From the NCBI GenBank assembly GCA_910578815.1, contig CAJTSE010000037.1, positions 1 to 9,984 of the forward strand: 9,984 bases of DNA, read 5' to 3'. The position numbers and the translations under genes are program-made. Shown one piece after another: positions 6,417 to 9,984 of this stretch (within the stretch, counting starts at the first letter, position 1; each line of letters starts with the position of its first letter). Under the pieces are notes generated by a model. The model did no database searches. It was not told the DNA's origin and worked only from the letters and a program-made list of their open reading frames with translations. This DNA is from an uncultured Acetatifactor sp. GTDB taxonomy: Bacteria > Bacillota > Clostridia > Lachnospirales > Lachnospiraceae.

Positions 6417-6875
6417 TCATTTCCTCCATTTCTTTTTCTCAAAATATCTCCGCATTCGCTTTAATCCGCTCTTAACGGTCTGCTGTACCACGGATACGCT
6501 CACGCCTTCCTCTGCGGCAATCTCAATCAGTTTTTTGCCAAGTATATAGCGGGCATGGATACGCCTTGCCTGGGTATCGGTCAGACTATTCATAGCTCCG
6601 GACAGATGTTCCAGTGTAGCAAGGAAAAGCTGTTCTTCCTCCTGTTCCAGCAGAATCTCCTCCGGGGATTTGGCGGTAAAATCAAAGGCACAGTTTTCAA
6701 TCCCGTCCTCACAGTCAAGGGAATAGTACGCCTTGTGATACCAGATTTTGCGGGTGCGGTTGTTTTCCTCCCTCCGCATAAGCAGCAGAGCCTCGGCCAC
6801 CTCGTCCGATACCTCAATCAATGTGTCCGTGGCAAAAAGCGGGTAATAATACTTTTTCAGGTTGATTGTTTTCAT
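6417..6875 (-). CDS. Sigma-70 region-4-like regulator
   Basis: The 152-residue protein ends in a helix-turn-helix resembling sigma factor region 4: LTDTQARRIHARYILGKKLI, EIAAEEGVSVSVVQQTVKSG, LKRMRRYF (residues 98-145). The N-terminal half (IWYHKAYYSLDCEDGIEN, then an acidic helix EEILLEQEEEQ) is the usual lead-in of this conjugative-element family. A recognisable region 2, which would bind core polymerase and the -10 box, is missing, so it may act as a DNA-binding regulator rather than a full sigma factor. The start has TAGGAG 9 bases upstream. It is followed closely by the TTRAP-like gene and preceded by a strong hairpin. Its targets are unknown; transfer genes of the element are the natural guess. 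Confidence 0.8.
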   Translation of the reverse strand: MKTINLKKYYYPLFATDTLIEVSDEVAEALLLMRREENNRTRKIWYHKAYYSLDCEDGIENCAFDFTAKSPEEILLEQEEEQLFLATLEHLSGAMNSLTDTQARRIHARYILGKKLIEIAAEEGVSVSVVQQTVKSGLKRMRRYFEKKKWRK

Positions 6876-6899
6876 GGCTAATCTCTCCTAAAATGCGGA

Positions 6900-6930
6900 G
6901 AGGACAGGCAGCGGTTTCCTGCCTGTCCTC
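6900..6930. other. Strong 12-bp hairpin between the two sigma-like genes
   Basis: GAGGACAGGCAG (6900-6911) and CTGCCTGTCCTC (6919-6930) form a perfect 12-bp stem with a 7-base loop. On the minus strand it lies between the upstream sigma-like gene and the ribosome binding site of the next, ending about 12 bases before AGGAG. There is no T run on either side, so it is not a standard terminator. It may set the ratio of the two proteins by RNA processing or stability. The rest of 6931-7000 has only a small GGGAA/TTCCC inverted repeat. Confidence 0.7.
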
Positions 6931-7000
6931 CCCGGTAATGTGATAGGGAAAAAGTTCCCTTCACTGGTTAGCCCGAAAACGGCCAATCGTAGGGTCTGTA

Positions 7001-7396
7001 TCAGAAAAATTTTTTGATTTTCTTCCGTACCGCCTCAATGCTGTCCTGTATGGCAGCTTTGGAGCAGCGGCAAAGCCCGGCAATCTCGGCATAGCTCAAA
7101 CCCTCCAATGCGTAGAGCAGGAACCGGCGGCGCTGTGCCTCGGTACAGAGCGCAAGGGCGGCCTTAATCTCCAGCATGGTTTCTTTCCTGCATACCCACT
7201 GTTCCGGTGTCTGGTAGTAGCAGGAGCGCCCTTCGGTGAGGACTATGTACTCGTCAAACTCCCGGCTGTCCCAGTGCCTCCGCTTCTCATGGGCAAGGTT
7301 TTCTTCCTTGTGGTCGGCTCTGTCCAGGTACTCGTATACTTCGACTGTGACCTCCACGGACAGGGCTTGTCCGTCTATGTTGATGGTGACTTTCAT
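7001..7396 (-). CDS. Small sigma-factor-like helix-turn-helix protein
   Basis: The 131-residue protein has a C-terminal helix-turn-helix of the sigma region 4 type: EAQRRRFLLYALEGLSYAEI, then AGLCRCSKAAIQDSIEAVRK (residues 86-125), with a basic tail KKIKKFF. The N-terminus (MKVTINIDGQALSVEVTVEV) forms predicted beta strands, followed by YEYLDRADHKEENLAHEKRR, a pattern seen in regulators of Firmicutes conjugative elements. As with its neighbour, no sigma region 2 is evident, so it probably binds DNA or polymerase as a regulator. ATG is preceded by GGAGG at 8 bases. It is the first long gene after the leader region at 7400-7690 and so is the likely first target of any attenuation there. Confidence 0.8.
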   Translation of the reverse strand: MKVTINIDGQALSVEVTVEVYEYLDRADHKEENLAHEKRRHWDSREFDEYIVLTEGRSCYYQTPEQWVCRKETMLEIKAALALCTEAQRRRFLLYALEGLSYAEIAGLCRCSKAAIQDSIEAVRKKIKKFF

Positions 7397-7407
7397 CTTC
7401 CTTTCCT

Positions 7408-7440
7408 CCGTTCAGATTTTTTGCAAAGATTTCTGAACGG
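7408..7440. promoter_or_regulatory. 9-bp inverted repeat touching the ribosome binding site
   Basis: CCGTTCAGA (7408-7416) and TCTGAACGG (7432-7440) are perfect inverted repeats with a 15-base A/T-rich spacer. On the minus-strand RNA the 3' arm runs directly into GGAGG of the sigma-like gene and shares two bases with it. It could be a translational hairpin or a binding site for a dimeric regulator. The structure is seen; the function is inferred. Confidence 0.55.
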
Positions 7441-7481
7441 AGTTGGGCGGGGAACGGCAGCCTGGACGGGCTGGCATTTGC

Positions 7482-7585
7482 TTTACCCATAGGCATATAA
7501 AAACACCCGGCTGTGTAATGCAATCGGGTGTAATGGAACTATGAACAGTATTTAATTGACTTGACAGTGCATACTTATGGGTAAA
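7482..7585. repeat. 10-bp long-range inverted repeat bracketing the terminator-like hairpin
   Basis: TTTACCCATA (7482-7491) and TATGGGTAAA (7576-7585) are perfect inverted repeats 84 bases apart. They enclose the hairpin at 7503-7531. A second pair, ATTGACTT (7555-7562) and AAGTCAAT (7619-7626), overlaps the region. In RNA the outer arms could form an alternative fold that competes with the inner hairpin. As DNA they could be paired regulator or recombinase sites. No long gene lies between 7441 and 7834; apart from these structures and the 19-codon ORF I see nothing coding. Confidence 0.55.
7498..7531 (-). terminator. Terminator-like hairpin ahead of the sigma-like genes
   Basis: On the minus strand, ACACCCG (7531-7525) pairs with CGGGTGT (7509-7503) across a 15-base loop, followed by TTTTATAT. 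The stem is short but ends in a T-rich tract, so it can act as an intrinsic terminator or attenuator. It lies between the 19-codon ORF and the first sigma-like gene. Regulated read-through here would control the downstream genes. Confidence 0.6.
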
Positions 7586-7602
7586 ATATCCCCCGGCCAA
7601 GA

Positions 7603-7662
7603 TCAGGCTTTTTTTGATAAGTCAATGACCGTCGGATTTTGTCGATACGGTATGTGCTTCAT
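7603..7662 (-). CDS. 19-residue possible leader peptide
   Basis: The ORF reads MKHIPYRQNPTVIDLSKKA and then TGA. Its ATG is preceded by AAAGGAGG at 8 bases, a near-perfect ribosome binding site, which makes translation likely. The site lies in the loop of a hairpin (see 7663-7685). The ORF ends just before the long-range inverted repeat and terminator-like hairpin that precede the sigma-like genes, the position of a leader peptide in ribosome-mediated attenuation. Seven A residues (7609-7615) near its end could allow slippage. Alternatively it is the stub of a longer gene lost from this copy. I do not recognise the peptide. Confidence 0.5.
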   Translation of the reverse strand: MKHIPYRQNPTVIDLSKKA

Positions 7663-7685
7663 GGCGGCTACCTCCTTTAGCCGCC
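7663..7685 (-). promoter_or_regulatory. Hairpin presenting the leader-ORF ribosome binding site in its loop
   Basis: On the minus strand, GGCGGCTA (7685-7678) and TAGCCGCC (7670-7663) form a perfect 8-bp G+C-rich stem with loop AAGGAGG, which is exactly the Shine-Dalgarno core. The ATG begins at the base right after the stem. A ribosome must melt the stem to initiate, so translation could depend on temperature, a bound factor, or coupling. The geometry is seen; regulation is inferred. Confidence 0.6.
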
Positions 7686-7721
7686 GCTTTTAACAGTGAA
7701 ACCGCGTCATTCCTTGAGAAG

Positions 7722-7762
7722 ATAAAAAGAAACGGCGGCTTTGATCTCTCAAAAGCCGCCGT
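7722..7762 (-). terminator. Intrinsic terminator of the immunity operon
   Basis: On the minus strand, ACGGCGGCTTT (7762-7752) pairs with AAAGCCGCCGT (7742-7732), an 11-bp perfect stem with a 9-base loop, followed by TTCTTTTTATC. This is a strong Rho-independent terminator about 70 bases past the lipoprotein gene. It would insulate the sigma-like genes from read-through. Confidence 0.88.
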
Positions 7763-7786
7763 GTATGAATAGGCGTGTGAAAATAC

Positions 7787-7832
7787 CTCTGCTGTACGAC
7801 GGCTTTTTTTCTTTTGCCGTCGTGCGGCAGAG
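7787..7832 (-). other. Long 17-bp hairpin right after the lipoprotein gene
   Basis: Bases 7787-7803 and 7816-7832 pair over 17 positions with two wobble or mismatch sites, around an A-rich 12-base loop on the RNA. It begins 3 bases after the lipoprotein stop. The downstream tract (GTATTTTCA) is only moderately T-rich, so it may be a first, weaker terminator or a 3'-end protecting stem. Confidence 0.65.
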
Positions 7833-7834
7833 CA

Positions 7835-8374
7835 TTATTTAATATTCAATTCCATACTTCCTGTAAAATCTTCACATTCAATACCAATATAGTTGCTGCC
7901 ACTTGACAATGTAATTGTTTCCTTATAAGTTCCGTCCGTTTCAATCAAGCTAACTGGGTTTTCGCTTCCTGAAATCCAAAATACTTTAGCAGTACCACTG
8001 TCAACCTTTAGGACGCACTCTACAGTTAATTCATTTCCCTGCTCTCTTTCAACGTCAACACCGCCAAACAGATATTCCGTTTTTGATAAGTCCTCATATT
8101 CGGCTGAATAAGTTCCGACGTAATTATCAATTCCTGTATTACGTTCCCCCTGCAAAGAAAATTCAGAAGTTAAAACAGTGTTTCCACCAATTTCATTTAG
8201 CACATCCATGATGTCTAAAGCAGTATTTTTTGGAGTGTCGCCTACAGTGTCAGAAGCCATATCAAGTATCTTTTCCGTTCCGTCGGATAACGCTTGATAA
8301 ATGCTATTGCAACCGGAAAGCGATAAAGCACTCACACATATTAGAATGATACAAAGTATTCTTTTTCCTGTCAT
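7835..8374 (-). CDS. Lipoprotein of the antimicrobial-peptide immunity operon
   Basis: The 179-residue protein begins with a lipoprotein signal: basic MTGKR, hydrophobic ILCIILICVSALSL, lipobox LSGC with Cys22 as the lipidated residue. Export and anchoring to the outer face of the membrane follow. The mature part has an acidic linker, then a beta-rich domain (about 68-178: EYEDLSKTEYLFGG, NELTVECVLKVDSGTAKVFW, SGSNYIGIECEDFTGSMELN). I do not recognise a family. Its ATG overlaps the permease stop (ATGA) with AAAGGAG 8 bases upstream, so it is the last gene of the operon. Lantibiotic producers often encode an immunity lipoprotein (NisI, SpaI) beside the ABC exporter; by position this could play that part, but I see no sequence match to NisI. 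Confidence 0.8.
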   Translation of the reverse strand: MTGKRILCIILICVSALSLSGCNSIYQALSDGTEKILDMASDTVGDTPKNTALDIMDVLNEIGGNTVLTSEFSLQGERNTGIDNYVGTYSAEYEDLSKTEYLFGGVDVEREQGNELTVECVLKVDSGTAKVFWISGSENPVSLIETDGTYKETITLSSGSNYIGIECEDFTGSMELNIK

Positions 8375-9129
8375 TGAATATCTCCTTTGCCTTTTATTTT
8401 TTGCGTTTTGCTCCTGTCATGTGCCAGAAGCAGCATAACCGCAGTTATAACAAGCATAATCAGAAGCACAACAACGCACCGGAAAATATTATATGTGCCG
8501 GTTTCCATGCCATTTTGATAATTGATAAAACCAAGTCCTATCGTAACCGGGTAAAGACAGGACAAACCATGACCGGAAGCAAAAGTCCCTATAAAACCAT
8601 AAAAAAATGCAAAAGCTACGCCTGTCATAAATGCCCCTGCCTTTTGTCCTGTAAATACAATAATAGGAAGTACCGATATAAATACAAAGCAATTCATTCC
8701 AACCATTTGGATAAGCGATTTCATTATGCTGTTAAGAACAATTCCCTCATATCTGCAAAAAAGCGAAATGAGAGCAGTAAATAAAAGTTCCACGATCGCC
8801 AGAAAGACAGCAATCATTCCGCAGACAAATACCTTACCCAAAAGCAATCTTCGGAAAGATACCGGGATTGCCATTATATTTTTCAATGTGTCGTCTGTTC
8901 TTTCACGTTCGATCATATAACCCGCAATCAGTACGATTGTTGCCGGAAAGATAAGCGAAAAGCTGTTCCATATTACATTATCTGAAAAACTGGAAAATGT
9001 CGGCGTTCCCGGCGTACCAATCTCCATAAAACAGGTTAGTAAAACAACAGACAGCATAGTTGCAATTCCAATCCAGATAACAGAGTATCGTTTTAATTTC
9101 CAGAGTTCTGTTTTTATGAGCCTTGCCAT
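8371..9129 (-). CDS. Lantibiotic-immunity-type ABC transporter permease (MutG/EpiG-like)
   Basis: The 252-residue membrane protein has about six hydrophobic segments (roughly 15-33, 56-73, 100-124, 143-160, 167-185, 216-236). A short N-terminal MARLIKTELWKLKR and the cytoplasmic loop ERERTDDTLKNIMAIPVS (74-91) are the marks of the EpiE/MutE-EpiG/MutG permeases. With its partner permease and an ATPase it would form an exporter that removes lantibiotics or similar peptides from the membrane. It follows the first permease after 3 bases, and its stop overlaps the lipoprotein start. The ribosome binding site, AGGTG within GGGCAGGTG, is modest. EpiG rather than EpiE is chosen by gene order only. 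The base composition is visibly poorer in G+C than the transfer module. Confidence 0.85.
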   Translation of the reverse strand: MARLIKTELWKLKRYSVIWIGIATMLSVVLLTCFMEIGTPGTPTFSSFSDNVIWNSFSLIFPATIVLIAGYMIERERTDDTLKNIMAIPVSFRRLLLGKVFVCGMIAVFLAIVELLFTALISLFCRYEGIVLNSIMKSLIQMVGMNCFVFISVLPIIVFTGQKAGAFMTGVAFAFFYGFIGTFASGHGLSCLYPVTIGLGFINYQNGMETGTYNIFRCVVVLLIMLVITAVMLLLAHDRSKTQKIKGKGDIQ

Positions 9130-9132
9130 TTC

Positions 9133-9933
9133 TTACACCTGCCCTTCCTGCTTTTTGTAGATTTTGATAATCGCAAAATAAGAGATACCTCCAAGAATAA
9201 AAACGGTAAATACTACAATTCCTAATTTCAGAAAGTAGGGCTGCCAGTTTTCAAAAGCAGTTGTTCCCTGCTCAATCATTCTTGAAGCCTGCCAACGATA
9301 AATAATAGGCGTTGGTAAAATACTGGTAAGCACTTTCATTACTTGATTTTCTGATGTGAATTGCCCTGTAAAAGCAAAGGAAAATCCAAACATTGTATAG
9401 AAGAATGTCAAAATAACTGCAAATACATAAGAGCGGTTAAATTTTACAATCGCAATTATAATCGGAAGTGTACCCGTGGCATATAGAATAGCTGTAATAA
9501 CAGCAATTACAAGTTTGTTCCAAATATTGCCCAAATCAGTTCCGGCTATTATCCCGCCGATAATTGCAGAGAACAATGTTACACAAGTAAATAAAAGACT
9601 GATAAAGTATAATACTATGATTTTTGCAGTCGCAATTTCCCATGCCGAAACAGGAATAGCCATCAAATTTTTCAGAGTTGCATTATCTCTTTCCATGTAA
9701 AAGAGCATAGCCGCTATAATGCCAAGTATGCAGGGAAGCATGACAGGAACAGCTATACAAAAAAGCATATCATATAAGCCGTCAAAAGCGTTCAGATCGC
9801 CCACATTCCCTTTTAGCACAAGTGCTGTAAACGGGATAGGAAAAAGCAATGCAGAAAATATTACAAAAAGGATAAACTTTTTCCGTTTCAATTTCCAAAA
9901 CTCACACTTTACAAGATCAAGCAATTCCTTCAC
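9133..9933 (-). CDS. Lantibiotic-immunity-type ABC transporter permease (MutE/EpiE-like)
   Basis: The membrane protein (266 residues from the GTG at 9933) has six likely helices at about 19-40, 57-79, 103-130, 141-163, 168-189 and 236-258. It carries the family-typical CEFWKLKRKKF at the N-terminus and ERDNATLKNLMAIPVS (81-96), almost the same loop as in its partner permease. GTG at 9933 lies directly after a G run, so a TTG at 9924, with AGGGGGTG 6 bases upstream and giving M-LDLVKCEFWK, is at least as likely. Either start overlaps the end of the ATPase gene, so translation is coupled. The two permeases look like old duplicates of each other. Together with the ATPase they should form a LanFEG-type pump. 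Confidence 0.87.
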   Translation of the reverse strand: MKELLDLVKCEFWKLKRKKFILFVIFSALLFPIPFTALVLKGNVGDLNAFDGLYDMLFCIAVPVMLPCILGIIAAMLFYMERDNATLKNLMAIPVSAWEIATAKIIVLYFISLLFTCVTLFSAIIGGIIAGTDLGNIWNKLVIAVITAILYATGTLPIIIAIVKFNRSYVFAVILTFFYTMFGFSFAFTGQFTSENQVMKVLTSILPTPIIYRWQASRMIEQGTTAFENWQPYFLKLGIVVFTVFILGGISYFAIIKIYKKQEGQV

Positions 9934-9984
9934 CCCCTGTTACACGCTTGAAATAATCTTCAAGGCTTTCTTCGCAGACATAGG
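9917..9984 (-). CDS. C-terminus of the ABC transporter ATPase (partial)
   Basis: Only the last 22 codons are in the window: YVCEESLEDYFKRVTGGEGI-A, then TGA at 9917-9919. The ending ...LEDYF..VTGG... is typical of the ATP-binding subunits of lantibiotic immunity transporters (LanF/BcrA type). It overlaps the start of the permease gene by 17 bases, which ties it to the same operon. All nucleotide-binding motifs lie beyond the right edge, so the call rests on this tail and on context. Confidence 0.7.
   Translation of the reverse strand, partial: YVCEESLEDYFKRVTGGEGIA

Noticed and set aside
7561..7587. Plus-strand promoter-like TTGACA (7561-7566) and TAAAAT (7582-7587)
   Set aside because: The boxes are good but the spacing is 15 bases, shorter than usual. 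They point away from any gene on that strand, and both overlap inverted-repeat arms. An antisense RNA is possible but not supported.
7482..7626. Attachment site (att) of the element
   Set aside because: The inverted repeats could suggest a recombination site, but there is no integrase gene, tRNA end or direct repeat in the window to support it.
1..9984. tRNA or rRNA genes
   Set aside because: I saw no cloverleaf-like segment with the usual GGTTCGAATC-type arm and no rRNA-like stretch on either strand.

Overview
The window is part of an integrative conjugative or mobilizable element of a Gram-positive gut bacterium, most likely a Clostridia member (Lachnospiraceae or Oscillospiraceae). The basis is strong AAGGAGG-type ribosome binding sites, a gene set typical of Tn1549/Tn4451-like elements of that group (MobA/MobL relaxase, TnpW, TTRAP, Cys-rich VLP protein, DUF3847, VirD4) and many ATGA stop/start overlaps. 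All convincing genes lie on the minus strand, so transcription runs from high to low coordinates. I could run no searches; family names rest on recognised motifs.

In transcription order: (1) 9984-7835 is an A+T-rich cargo operon. It holds the tail of an ABC ATPase, two lantibiotic-immunity-type membrane subunits and a lipoprotein, and ends in tandem hairpins, one of them a clear intrinsic terminator. It probably protects the host from a cationic antimicrobial peptide. (2) 7720-7400 is a leader-like control region. It has a 19-codon ORF whose ribosome binding site sits in a hairpin loop, a terminator-like hairpin enclosed by a 10-bp long-range inverted repeat, and another inverted repeat touching the next gene's ribosome binding site. 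(3) 7396-5586 carries two small sigma-region-4-like regulators, a TTRAP-family protein and a DUF3847 gene with a stop at codon 4. (4) 5583-3951 is the transfer-initiation module: an oriT with the TAAGTGCGCCCT core known from RSF1010, then the matching MOBQ relaxase. (5) 3954-1339 carries a Cys/His-rich ORF, a Cys-rich VLP protein, a phage-type replisome organizer with iteron-like repeats inside the gene, a DnaC-like helicase loader and TnpW. (6) 1259-1 is a PD-(D/E)XK (Rpn/transposase-like) gene with its own terminator, followed by a VirD4/TraG coupling-protein gene that has lost its 5' part.

Together, relaxase, oriT, replisome organizer and helicase loader could process and replicate the element's DNA, under control of the sigma-like regulators. 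The truncated coupling protein and interrupted DUF3847 suggest that self-transfer may be impaired in this copy, leaving it dependent on a helper unless another coupling protein lies outside the window. The most interesting signals are the RSF1010-like oriT on a Clostridia-type element, the candidate origin inside the replisome organizer gene, and the leader-ORF/hairpin region ahead of the regulators. I do not see a wholly new gene system; the novelty is mainly in these DNA and RNA structures.
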